Shown one piece after another: positions 52,076 to 60,834 of a DNA stretch of 64,000 bases. The DNA lies in assembly GCF_900105325.1 (NCBI RefSeq), contig NZ_FNSU01000004.1:62001-126000 (forward strand), in the 5' to 3' direction. The DNA is from Pseudomonas marginalis (GTDB lineage Bacteria > Pseudomonadota > Gammaproteobacteria > Pseudomonadales > Pseudomonadaceae). The number at the start of each line of letters is the position of its first letter. Position 1 is the stretch's first letter. The translations under genes and the position numbers were made by a program. Under the pieces are notes generated by a model that saw only the letters and a program-made list of their open reading frames with translations, did not search any database and had not been told where the DNA came from.

Positions 52076-53155
52076 ATGGACGGTACTTCTGCAAGTCCCC
52101 AGCAGATGAACGCGCAACAGCGTTCGGCGCATATCCGTGAAGTGGTGCTCGCCGAAGGCGTGCGCTTGCGTCGCCGGCACCCGTGGTTGCAGCATCAGGA
52201 CGCCCTGGGCGCGGGCATCCTGGCCTTTGCCCTGCTCGGCATGATCGGCTCGGCGGCGCTCTATATCAGCGGTCATATGGCCTGGTGGACCTGCCTGCTG
52301 CTCAATGCGTTCCTGGCCTCACTGACCCACGAGCTGGAACACGACCTGATCCACAGCATGTACTTTCGTAAACAGCGCGTGGCCCACAACCTGATGATGG
52401 GCCTGGTGTGGCTGGCGCGGCCGAGTACCATCAACCCGTGGATCCGTCGGCACCTGCACCTCAATCACCACAAGGTCTCCGGCACCGAGACCGATATGGA
52501 GGAACGTGCGATCACCAACGGCGAGCCCTGGGGCCTGGCGCGGTTGCTGATGGTGGGCGATAACGTGATGTCGGCGTTTATCCGCATGCTGCGCGCCAAG
52601 ACCTGGGGCCACAAACTCAAGATCCTCAAGCGCTCGCTGCTGGTCTACGCACCTTTGGCGCTGCTGCATTGGGGCGCGTGGTATATCTTCCTCGGCTTCC
52701 ATGCCGCCAACGGCATCGCCAGCCTGCTGGGCACGCCGATCGACTGGTCCACCGGCACCTTGCAGATGATGCAGGTGATCGACATCGCCGCCGTGGTGAT
52801 CATCGGCCCCAATGTGCTGCGCACCTTTTGCCTGCACTTTGTCAGCTCCAACATGCACTACTACGGCGATGTGGAACCGGGCAATGTGATCCAGCAAACC
52901 CAAGTGCTGAACCCGTGGTGGCTGTGGCCGTTGCAGGCGTTCTGCTTCAACTTCGGCAGCACCCACGGGATTCACCATTTTGTGGTGAAGGAGCCGTTCT
53001 ACATCCGCCAGATGACGGCCAAGGTGGCACATAAGGTCATGGCCGAGATGGGCGTGCGCTTCAATGATTTCGGCACGTTTGCGCGGGCCAATCGGCTTGA
53101 GCCCATGGCGTCGCCCCAGGCCCGGCTCAATCCGGCTGAAACGGCGACGCGCTGA
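52076..53155 (+). CDS. fatty-acid desaturase family protein
   Basis: A 359-residue membrane di-iron protein. His boxes: HELEHDLIH, HLHLNHHKVSG and, near the end, HGIHHFVVKE. Substrate not known; it is distinct from DesA in sequence and length. It is divergent from an AraC regulator. Its 3' end overlaps the arylsulfatase gene on the other strand by 29 bp. Confidence 0.83.
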   Translation: MDGTSASPQQMNAQQRSAHIREVVLAEGVRLRRRHPWLQHQDALGAGILAFALLGMIGSAALYISGHMAWWTCLLLNAFLASLTHELEHDLIHSMYFRKQRVAHNLMMGLVWLARPSTINPWIRRHLHLNHHKVSGTETDMEERAITNGEPWGLARLLMVGDNVMSAFIRMLRAKTWGHKLKILKRSLLVYAPLALLHWGAWYIFLGFHAANGIASLLGTPIDWSTGTLQMMQVIDIAAVVIIGPNVLRTFCLHFVSSNMHYYGDVEPGNVIQQTQVLNPWWLWPLQAFCFNFGSTHGIHHFVVKEPFYIRQMTAKVAHKVMAEMGVRFNDFGTFARANRLEPMASPQARLNPAETATR

Positions 53156-54737
53156 GCACCACGCCGGTTTCGTCGACGTACTGCTGCCAGTGGCCGATCA
53201 ACGTGGCGAGCTTGTCCGGATGACTCAAGGCCAGGTCGTGGATTTCGCCGGGATCCTGGCCCAGGTCATACAGTTGCCAGGTCGCCGGGCCCACCGGGCC
53301 GGGGATGTACAGGGCTTTCCACTGGCCCTGGCGAATCGCGCGGCGGCCGAACAGTTCCCAGCCGGTTACGGTGTTGTCGTCGTGCACCTGGGCGGTCTCG
53401 CCAGAGAGGAAGCCCAGCCACGACTTGCCCCGCAGCGGCGCCACCGGCTTGCCACGCCATTGTTTGCCCGGATGGCGCACGCCGGCCAGGTCGAGGATGG
53501 TCGGCGTGATGTCCATCACCGTGCCGAAACCATGGCTGATACGACCTTTGAGCGACAACTGCGGATAGTGCACCAGCGCCGGCACGCGAATCCCGCCCTC
53601 GGTGGTGAACGCCTTGAACAACCGCGACGGCGCCGTCGCCACCTGCGCCCATGACGGGCCATACCAGACATAGGAATTGGCGCGGCCGATATTGTCCAGG
53701 CTGTTGTCGTAATGCTGGTTGAGGTAGGTGAGCAACTGCGGCCCGAACTTGGGGAACGCCTCCAACAGCGCACCTTCGGCGCCGTTGTCGGACATGAACA
53801 CAATGAAGGTATTGTCCAACTGCCCCTGCTGGCGCAGGTAATCCACCACTCGGCCGATGTTCCAGTCCATGCGCTCGACCATCGCCGCATACACCTCCAT
53901 GGCCCGCGCCGAGACCTGGCGCTGTTCGTCGCTCAAGGCGGCCCACTGGGTGTTCAGTTCGATCAACGGATGGGGTTCGACATTGGCGTCGATCAGCCCC
54001 AATGCCTTGAGTTTTTCCAGGCGTTCCAGGCGCAGCACTTCGGGGCCGGCGTCGTAGCGGCCACGGTACTTCTCGACGATGTCCGCAGGCGCCTGCAACG
54101 GCCAGTGCGGCGCGGAAAACGGCAGGTAGGCGAAGAACGGCCGGGCCTGGTCGCGCTCCTTGAGATAGTGCAGCAGCTTGTCGCCGAAGGCATCGGAGGA
54201 ATAGAAATCCTTGGGCAATTGCTCCACGAACCGGTCGTCTTCGATGTACAGCGCCGGGGTGGATTTGAGCAGGCCCGGGGTGTCGTCGTTATAGGTCGGT
54301 TCGAAGCCGTAGTGGTTGGCCGCCCCCGGCAGCAGCGAGAACGAACGCTCGAAACCGCGGGCGTGGGGCGCCAGTTCGGCGGTCAGGCCCAGGTGCCACT
54401 TGCCGCTCATCAGTGTCTGATAACCGGCCTCGCGCAGCAGCTCCGGCAGTGCCACCACCTTGTCATTCAAGTAGCCCTCGTAGCCGGGCTTGCCGATCAG
54501 CTCCGGGGTCAGTGCCTCGGCCATGGTGCCGATACCGGCGATATGGTGGTCGGTGCCGGTGAGCAGCATCGAGCGGGTAGGCGAGCACGTCGGGGCAGTA
54601 TGGAAGTCGGTCAGGCGCAGGCCGTTCAGGGCGAGTGCGTCCAGGTGCGGCGTGGAAATTTCCCCGCCAAACGCACCGAGGTCGGAGAAGCCCATGTCAT
54701 CGGCCAGGATCACGAGAAAATTGGGACGTTGCGGCAT
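53127..54737 (-). CDS. atsA: arylsulfatase
   Basis: A 536-residue sulfatase. The formylglycine motif CSPTR is at Cys51, as in P. aeruginosa AtsA, within HTAPTCSPTRSMLLTGTDHH. The substrate-binding region has LMSGKWHLG. It hydrolyses aryl sulfate esters to release sulfate. ATG at 54737 follows AGGAGTGCCTTG. It is downstream of atsC and atsB on the same strand, so one operon (atsB-atsC-atsA). There is no signal peptide, so it acts in the cytoplasm after ester import. Confidence 0.92.
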   Translation of the reverse strand: MPQRPNFLVILADDMGFSDLGAFGGEISTPHLDALALNGLRLTDFHTAPTCSPTRSMLLTGTDHHIAGIGTMAEALTPELIGKPGYEGYLNDKVVALPELLREAGYQTLMSGKWHLGLTAELAPHARGFERSFSLLPGAANHYGFEPTYNDDTPGLLKSTPALYIEDDRFVEQLPKDFYSSDAFGDKLLHYLKERDQARPFFAYLPFSAPHWPLQAPADIVEKYRGRYDAGPEVLRLERLEKLKALGLIDANVEPHPLIELNTQWAALSDEQRQVSARAMEVYAAMVERMDWNIGRVVDYLRQQGQLDNTFIVFMSDNGAEGALLEAFPKFGPQLLTYLNQHYDNSLDNIGRANSYVWYGPSWAQVATAPSRLFKAFTTEGGIRVPALVHYPQLSLKGRISHGFGTVMDITPTILDLAGVRHPGKQWRGKPVAPLRGKSWLGFLSGETAQVHDDNTVTGWELFGRRAIRQGQWKALYIPGPVGPATWQLYDLGQDPGEIHDLALSHPDKLATLIGHWQQYVDETGVVLSASPFQPD

Positions 54738-54766
54738 CAAGGCACTCCTCATCAGCAGGCGGTTTT

Positions 54767-55582
54767 TCAGCAGGCGATAAACGCCAGTGGCAGGTCGCGG
54801 ATCTGTTCGCGCGCGGGCGGCTGGTAATGGCCGTCGCTGGTCAGTTCATGCAGCAACTCCTCACGCAGCTGGTGGAATTCGAAACTGCTGCGCTGGCGCG
54901 GGTGGGGCAGGGCAATCTCGACGACCTGCTTGATCCGCCCCGGCCGGGGCTCCATCACCACCACGCGGTCGGCGAGGAAAATCGCTTCCTCCACATCGTG
55001 GGTCACCAATACCGTGGTGATTTTGGCGCGGGCGCGGATCGCCAGGAGTTCGTCCTGCATCTGCTGGCGGGTCAGGGCGTCGAGGGCACCGAAGGGTTCG
55101 TCCAGCAGCAGAATGCGCGGGCTGGCCACCAGGCCGCGGGCAATCGCCACCCGTTGCGCCATGCCGCCGGACAGTTGGTGCGGATAGGCGCGGGTGAAGT
55201 CGGTGAGGCCGACCAGCTCGATAAAATCGCTGATGCGCCGATTGCGCTCTGCTTCGCTCAGTGGCTCGTTGACCAGGCCCAGGCCGATATTTTCCGCCAC
55301 GGTGAGCCAGGGGAACAGACGATGTTCCTGGAACACGATGCCGCGCTCGCCGCCGATGCCGCTGACCGCTTTGCCGTCGACGCGGATCTCGCCGCGAAAC
55401 TGCGTATCGAGCCCCACCAGCAAACGCAGCAGGGTGGATTTGCCGCAGCCGCTGGAGCCGACAATCGCGACGAATTCGCCTTCGGCAATCTCCAGGTTGA
55501 ATTCGCGGATGGCTTCCAGCTCGAAGCCGTCGACGTCGAAGGTCTTGCCCACATGGTTGAAGCTGACGATAGGTGCGTTCAT
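54767..55582 (-). CDS. atsC: sulfate-ester ABC transporter ATPase
   Basis: A 271-residue ATPase of the nitrate/sulfonate/taurine type. Walker A GSSGCGKST, signature LSGGMAQRV, Walker B LLLDEPFGALD. ATG at 55582 overlaps the stop of atsB by four bases. It powers uptake with AtsB and a binding protein. The substrates are probably aryl or alkyl sulfate esters. Confidence 0.88.
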   Translation of the reverse strand: MNAPIVSFNHVGKTFDVDGFELEAIREFNLEIAEGEFVAIVGSSGCGKSTLLRLLVGLDTQFRGEIRVDGKAVSGIGGERGIVFQEHRLFPWLTVAENIGLGLVNEPLSEAERNRRISDFIELVGLTDFTRAYPHQLSGGMAQRVAIARGLVASPRILLLDEPFGALDALTRQQMQDELLAIRARAKITTVLVTHDVEEAIFLADRVVVMEPRPGRIKQVVEIALPHPRQRSSFEFHQLREELLHELTSDGHYQPPAREQIRDLPLAFIAC

Positions 55583-57171
55583 GCGTGTCTCCAGCGGGTG
55601 GCGCGGGTTTCGATGCGCTGGCCGATCAGGTTGAGGGCCGCGCCGGTGAGGCCGACCAGGAGCATGCCGCTCATGATCAGGTCCATGCGCAGCAGTTGTT
55701 GGGCGCCGATCATCAGGCTGCCGATACCGCCGTTGGACGGCATGAAATATTCCGCACCGATGGTGCCCAGCCAGGCGTAGATCAGGCTCAGGCGCAGGCC
55801 GGCGAAAATGCCGGCTGCGGCGCCTGGCAGTACCAGGCGTCGCAGCCGTTGGAACAGGTTCAGGCGCAACACCTGCACCGCTTCGTTGAGCTGTGGCGAC
55901 AGATTCAGCACGCTGCGTTGGGTGGCGATAAACAACGGGAAGAAGGCGGCGAGGGCGATAAACACCCATTTGGCCAACTCACCCAGGCCAAACCAGGCAG
56001 TGAGCAGCGGCACCCAGGCGAAAATCGCGATCTGGCGCAAGGCGGCCAGGGTCGGCCCGAGTACCCGCTCACTGCGCCGTGACAGTCCCAGCCACAGGCC
56101 CATGGCAAAGCCAAGGCCGCCACCGAGCAGCAACCCGCCCAGGCTTCGCCCCAGGCTGGTGCCCAGTGCACCGCTGAGGTTGCCATCCACCACCCCGGCG
56201 ACGGTGGTGTGCAGCACCACCCATGGGCTGACCAGAATGTTCGTGTCGACCCAGCCTTGTTGCGTCGCGACCTGCCACAGCGCCAGCAACAGCAGGGGCA
56301 GCAACCACGGTTGCAGGCGCTGCCAGCCTTGATAGCGCGGGCCGCGACGAATCTGCGCCGTGGCCGGGTGGGGCCAGTGCACCCATTTGCGGTCCAGCCA
56401 GCCAATGCCACGGTCCATCACCACGCCGAATACGCCGATGACCACGATGCACACGAAGACGATATCGAGCATGAACAGCTGGCGCGCCCACACCATCAGG
56501 TAGCCGATGCCTTCGCTGGAGGCCAGCAACTCCACCGCCAGCAGCGAGGTCCAGCCGGCCGCCAGGGCCAGGCGCACGCCGGCCATAAAGGCGGGCAGCG
56601 CGGCAGGCAGGATCAGGCGCCGGATCAACAGGTGCGTGGGCAGGCGCAACACGCGGGCGGCTTCGCGTAACTGGGGTTGGGCGTCGCGCACGCCCACCAG
56701 GGTATGCAGGGTGACGGGCACCACGATCGCTTTCACCAGCACCACCAGTTTCAGGGTTTCGCCAATGCCGAAGAACACCATGAACAGTGGAATCCAGGCC
56801 AGGGTCGGTACCTGCGACAACGCGCTGAACGTCGGAAACACCAGGCGCTCGGCGCGCGCGCTGAAACCCAACACCGCCCCCAGCAGCGCCCCGGCGCCAA
56901 TGCCCGCCAGCAACCCCCAGGACAGGCGTTGCAGGCTGATCGCCAGGTGGCTCCACAGCTCGCCGCCGGCCAGTTCCACGGCGCTGCTCCACACCAGCGA
57001 CGGTGGCGGCAGGATCTGCTCGCTCATCCAGTGATTGCGGCTGGCCAGCCACCACAGCGCAAACAGCGTCACCGGCAGCAACCATGGCAACAGCCGTTCA
57101 CTGTGCAGCGGCCAACGTGGCGTGGCGCCGGGAGCCGCGAGCGGTAGGCTCAAAAGTGAGATTCGGGCCAT
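55579..57171 (-). CDS. atsB: sulfate-ester ABC transporter permease, fused double unit
   Basis: A 530-residue protein carrying two complete BPD permease domains in one chain. The first coupling motif is EAARVLRLPTHLLIRRLILP near 168-187, the second EAVQVLRLNLFQRLRRLVLP near 434-453. Each half has about six helices. The fusion gives a full channel without a separate partner. It overlaps atsC by ATGA. Confidence 0.87.
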   Translation of the reverse strand: MARISLLSLPLAAPGATPRWPLHSERLLPWLLPVTLFALWWLASRNHWMSEQILPPPSLVWSSAVELAGGELWSHLAISLQRLSWGLLAGIGAGALLGAVLGFSARAERLVFPTFSALSQVPTLAWIPLFMVFFGIGETLKLVVLVKAIVVPVTLHTLVGVRDAQPQLREAARVLRLPTHLLIRRLILPAALPAFMAGVRLALAAGWTSLLAVELLASSEGIGYLMVWARQLFMLDIVFVCIVVIGVFGVVMDRGIGWLDRKWVHWPHPATAQIRRGPRYQGWQRLQPWLLPLLLLALWQVATQQGWVDTNILVSPWVVLHTTVAGVVDGNLSGALGTSLGRSLGGLLLGGGLGFAMGLWLGLSRRSERVLGPTLAALRQIAIFAWVPLLTAWFGLGELAKWVFIALAAFFPLFIATQRSVLNLSPQLNEAVQVLRLNLFQRLRRLVLPGAAAGIFAGLRLSLIYAWLGTIGAEYFMPSNGGIGSLMIGAQQLLRMDLIMSGMLLVGLTGAALNLIGQRIETRATRWRHA

Positions 57172-57219
57172 GGAGGACCTCCGTTGTCGCCAAGGGCGTT
57201 ATGTGATTTCGATCTTATA

Positions 57220-57380
57220 AAAACGTAATCAAGATGATTGAGGGATAAGAAAAGCCATTTAAAGCCTCGCTCCGGCACGCATCCAATGCATTCGAAGAAT
57301 ATTTTCGATGCTATTCATGCATAGCCCTCTGGAGCCTGCGTTTCCTTTCGCATAGTCCTAAAAGCTATTAAATTGTGAAT
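57220..57380. promoter_or_regulatory. divergent promoter region atsB / atsR
   Basis: An AT-rich stretch between divergent genes. It carries AATGCATTCG near 57286 and ATTCATGCATAG near 57315. The same ATGCAT core is in the LysR/TonB-receptor intergenic region at 63512-63530, so a common regulator may bind both. Confidence 0.45.
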
Positions 57381-57459
57381 TTATAGTATTTAAAGTTTTG
57401 ACCAGGTTGTGCCTACTTTCTGCTCCCCAGGCGACCCTCGCCCACTAGGAGCTGCGCTT

Positions 57460-58461
57460 ATGAAACTGCCGTTCAAACGTCTGATCACCCTGGTCGCAGG
57501 CACCGCACTGGCGGGCCTGGTACAGGCTGCCGACCTCAAGGAAATCCGCATCGCCGTGCCCGACCTCAGCGCAGGCAGCCAGCACAGCGGCGGGGGCATA
57601 ACGGACGTGCTGCGCGAGCAGCAGATCTTCGAAAAAGCCTTTGCCGACCAAGGCATCAAGATCCAGTGGAATTACTTCAAGGGCGCCGGCCCTGTGATCA
57701 ACGAAGCCTTCGCCAACGGGCAGGTGGATCTGGCGTACCTGGGCGACCTGGCGGCGATCATCGGCCGCTCCAATGGCCTGGAGACGCGCTTGCTCAGTGC
57801 TACCGCGCGGGACATCAAGCAGTACCTCGGCGTGGTACCGGGTTCTGGCATCAAGACCTTGCAGGACCTCAAGGGCAAGCGCGTCGCGGTGTTCCGTGGC
57901 ACGGCCAGCCAGTTGTCGTTCGACAGTGCATTGGCCAGCCAGGGCTTGAGTGAGAAGGACCTCAAAGTCATCAGCCTGGACTACAACGCCGCCAATGCCG
58001 CGTTGGCCGCCAAGCAGATCGACGCCACCTGGGGCGGTTCGAACCTGACGGCATTGCAAGCCAAGGGGCTGGCTGAAATACCGCTGACCACCAAGGACCT
58101 CGGTGGCGCCGGCAGCGTCCAGGCGGTGCTGGTGGGCAGCAAGCAGTTTGTCGACGAGCACCCCGACGCCGTCGCCAAGCTGCTCAAGGCCCAGCAGCAG
58201 GCGGTGCAATGGTTGACCGATGACAACAACAAGCAAGCCTACATAGCGCTGGTGTCCGGGCTGGCCAGTTACCCGCCGGTGATCCTCACCAATGACTTGA
58301 AAGACCAGACCCTCAGCGAGATTTTCCCGTCGACCCTGGACCCGGTGTTCCTGGCTAAATTGCAGGGTTCGGTGGACCTGGCTTCCAAGGAGAAGCTGAT
58401 TCGCAAGTCGTTCCAGGTGAGTGACTGGGTGGCGCCGAATCTGTCGGCGGCGGGGCTTTGA
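57460..58461 (+). CDS. atsR: sulfate-ester/sulfonate-binding periplasmic protein
   Basis: A 333-residue protein with signal peptide ending LVQAAD. The body has QIDATWGGSNLTALQAKGLA and YLGDLAAIIGRSNG, the pattern of aliphatic sulfonate/nitrate-type binding proteins. It is divergent from atsB, whereas in P. aeruginosa atsR heads the atsRBCA operon, so the arrangement here is rearranged. ATG at 57460 follows a TAGGAG site. The gene symbol rests on context more than sequence. Confidence 0.75.
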   Translation: MKLPFKRLITLVAGTALAGLVQAADLKEIRIAVPDLSAGSQHSGGGITDVLREQQIFEKAFADQGIKIQWNYFKGAGPVINEAFANGQVDLAYLGDLAAIIGRSNGLETRLLSATARDIKQYLGVVPGSGIKTLQDLKGKRVAVFRGTASQLSFDSALASQGLSEKDLKVISLDYNAANAALAAKQIDATWGGSNLTALQAKGLAEIPLTTKDLGGAGSVQAVLVGSKQFVDEHPDAVAKLLKAQQQAVQWLTDDNNKQAYIALVSGLASYPPVILTNDLKDQTLSEIFPSTLDPVFLAKLQGSVDLASKEKLIRKSFQVSDWVAPNLSAAGL

Positions 58462-58479
58462 GTCGGGTGGTGCTGGGCT

Positions 58480-58712
58480 ATCGCCATCGGGGCATGGGTA
58501 TCTACACAACTTGAGCGAGCCTTCTGCGTAGATACCGTCTTATCCAACCCCATCAAGGCCTCCCGTAGCAGCTGCCGAGCGCAAGCGAGGCTGCGTGAGG
58601 CGCGCTGCCGATCCAAGATCGAGTCGCGGCCAACGCAGCCTCGCCGGGGCTCGACAGCTGCTACGCACTATTCTATTGAAGTTGTGTAGATACTCATGGC
58701 CATCGGGGCTTG
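58480..58712. repeat. nested REP composite
   Basis: G-rich REP (CATCGGGGC) at each end, inverted pair GGTATCTACACAACTT at 58497-58512 and 58679-58694 (last base differs), and inside a different inverted pair GTAGCAGCTGCCGAGC at 58565-58580 and 58649-58664. Same outer scheme as 50634-50945. Confidence 0.7.
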
Positions 58713-58728
58713 CCCCCGATGAGGCCCT

Positions 58729-59649
58729 TCAAACCGCCACACTCACCTCCTGCCTGTCCACCTCCACCAGCGTCTCGATCATCGCCTTCGCCGCCGGCGA
58801 CAACCGCGAACCGGTGCGGCTGACAATCCCGCAGCGGGCGCTCATGGTCTCCATGTTCTGCGGCAGGTTGCGCCAGTGCAGCAGCTTCAGCGTGCCCTGG
58901 GCGATGTCTTCGGCGAATGCCTCCTCGGTGCCCACGCCGATGGCATTGGACTGCAGTACGATCTTCACCAGCGCCGGGAAATGTTCGGTCTGGATGCTCG
59001 GGGAAAAATCCATGCGCCCGCTCAGGTTCGCCAACAGTTTGCGAATGCCCTGTGAGATCAGCGGCGACGCCAGCGGGTAGTCGAACATGTCGTTGGTCGA
59101 CAGGCTGTCCTTGGCCAGCAACGGGTGCCCCGGTCGGCAAAAAAATACCCCGCGCTTGGGGGTCAGCGCGCGGGTCTGGAAATTCGGGTCGGCTTCGAAT
59201 TGGCGGATGTCGGCGATAAAGAATTCGATCTCTTCACGGCTCAGGGCACGGCTGAGTTTTTCCCAGTTATCCACCTGGAAACTGGTGCGGATTTTCGGGT
59301 GGGCGCTGATAAAGCGCGCCACCGCATCCGGCACCAGTTTCACTGCCGGGGCCGGGCCGCAGCCGAAGCGCAGGTCGCCGGCGTCGAGCTTGGTCATGCG
59401 CGTCACTTCACTGCTCAGCAAGGCGGCGCCGTGCACCAGGGACAAGGCATGTTGCAGCACCACTTGGCCCTCCGGCGTGGGGCGCAGGTCCTTGTGGCCA
59501 CGGTCGACCAGCACGCAGCCGAACTCCTGTTCCAGCCCCTGGATGCTGCGGCTGAACGCCGGTTGGGTGATGCCCATGGCGTCTGCCGCACGCACGAAAC
59601 TGCGGTGTTCGTTGAGGGCGATGAAGTAGCGCAGTTGGCGAAGATCCAT
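58729..59649 (-). CDS. LysR-family regulator near atsK
   Basis: A 306-residue LysR protein: helix-turn-helix RQLRYFIALNEHRSFVRAAD with MGITQPAFSRSIQGLEQEFG, then a substrate-binding domain. ATG at 59649 is chosen since MDLRQLRYF is the standard family start. It is divergent from atsK and so is its likely regulator. It is similar to the LysR at 62543-63487 (shared RFGCGPAPA and SRSIQ blocks), suggesting duplication. Confidence 0.88.
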   Translation of the reverse strand: MDLRQLRYFIALNEHRSFVRAADAMGITQPAFSRSIQGLEQEFGCVLVDRGHKDLRPTPEGQVVLQHALSLVHGAALLSSEVTRMTKLDAGDLRFGCGPAPAVKLVPDAVARFISAHPKIRTSFQVDNWEKLSRALSREEIEFFIADIRQFEADPNFQTRALTPKRGVFFCRPGHPLLAKDSLSTNDMFDYPLASPLISQGIRKLLANLSGRMDFSPSIQTEHFPALVKIVLQSNAIGVGTEEAFAEDIAQGTLKLLHWRNLPQNMETMSARCGIVSRTGSRLSPAAKAMIETLVEVDRQEVSVAV

Positions 59650-59828
59650 ATGCTTTCCCTGCATCTTAAAAATAGGTCGAAGGCATTTGCGACCACGGGA
59701 GCAGAGGTTTTAAATGCAAGCTCTTATTCCGTCAATGAAGCATTCGTTCATCTGCTAGACCTAAATTGCATATGGATAGAGCGTTGTCGGAAAGCGTCCC
59801 CATCAGCAGGCACAAGAGGGTCATCACC

Positions 59829-60734
59829 ATGAGCAACGCCGCATTAGCTGTTCAACCCGTCGCCCAGGCGCTGGATATTCACCCGGTCGCCGGCCGCATC
59901 GGCGCCGAGATTCGCGGTATCACACTGTCCGGCGATCTGGATGCCGCCACGGTCGAAGCCATCCAGCAGGCGCTGGTGCAGTACAAGGTGATCTTCTTTC
60001 GCGAGCAGACTCACCTCGATGACCAGAGCCAGGAAGCCTTTGCCCATCTGCTCGGCGAGCCGATTGCCCACCCGACGGTGCCGGTGCGCGACGGCACGCG
60101 CTTCCTGATGGAACTGGACGGTACCCGTGGGCAGCGCGCCAATTCCTGGCACACCGATGTGACCTTCGTCGATGCCTACCCGAAAGCCTCGGTGCTGCGT
60201 TCGGTGCTGGCGCCCAAGTCCGGTGGCGACACGGTCTGGGCCAACACCTCGAGCGCCTACAACGACCTCAGCGTCGAACTGCGCGCCCTGGCGGATAACT
60301 TGTGGGCAGTGCACAGCAACGAATACGACTACGCCGCGCTCAAGCCGGATGTGTCGGCCGAGCGGCTTGAGGCATACCGCAAGGTGTTCACCTCGACGGT
60401 GTACGAGACCGAGCACCCGGTGGTGCGCGTGCATCCGGTCAGTGGCGAGAAAACCCTGTTGCTGGGGCACTTCGTCAAGCGCCTGAAAGGTTATTCCCAG
60501 GCTGACTCGACCCAGCTGTTCAACCTGCTGCAAAGCCACGTCACCCGCCTGGAAAACACCGTGCGCTGGCGCTGGAACACTGGCGACGTGGCGATCTGGG
60601 ACAATCGCGCCACCCAGCATTACGCCGTGGACGACTACGGCACCCAGGAACGCATCGTGCGCCGGGTGACGCTCAAGGGCGATGTGCCGGTGGGCGTGCA
60701 AGGGCAGCGCAGCCAGACCACCAAAGGTCTCTAA
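59829..60734 (+). CDS. atsK: alkylsulfatase, Fe(II)/2-oxoglutarate dioxygenase
   Basis: A 301-residue TauD-family protein closely resembling P. putida AtsK. The iron triad is His108, Asp110 (WHTDVTF) and His264 (TQHYAVDDYG). The enzyme oxidises alkyl sulfates, releasing an aldehyde and sulfate, with 2-oxoglutarate as cosubstrate. ATG at 59829 begins MSNAALAV as in AtsK. It is divergent from a LysR gene. Confidence 0.92.
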   Translation: MSNAALAVQPVAQALDIHPVAGRIGAEIRGITLSGDLDAATVEAIQQALVQYKVIFFREQTHLDDQSQEAFAHLLGEPIAHPTVPVRDGTRFLMELDGTRGQRANSWHTDVTFVDAYPKASVLRSVLAPKSGGDTVWANTSSAYNDLSVELRALADNLWAVHSNEYDYAALKPDVSAERLEAYRKVFTSTVYETEHPVVRVHPVSGEKTLLLGHFVKRLKGYSQADSTQLFNLLQSHVTRLENTVRWRWNTGDVAIWDNRATQHYAVDDYGTQERIVRRVTLKGDVPVGVQGQRSQTTKGL

Positions 60735-60820
60735 TGTGGGAGGGGGCAAGCCCGCTCACCACAGAGGTACCCGTTTGCTGCGCGACAACGCTACTTCGAA
60801 GAGGTAGTGGGACCCCCCAC
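60733..60820. repeat. chimeric REP
   Basis: AATGTGGGAGGGGGCAAGCC runs directly into CCGCTCACCACA of a different REP family. A diverged inverted arm (GGACCCCCCACATT) is at the right end. It looks like recombination between two REP families. Confidence 0.55.
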
Positions 60821-60834
60821 ATTCGATGTGTGGT

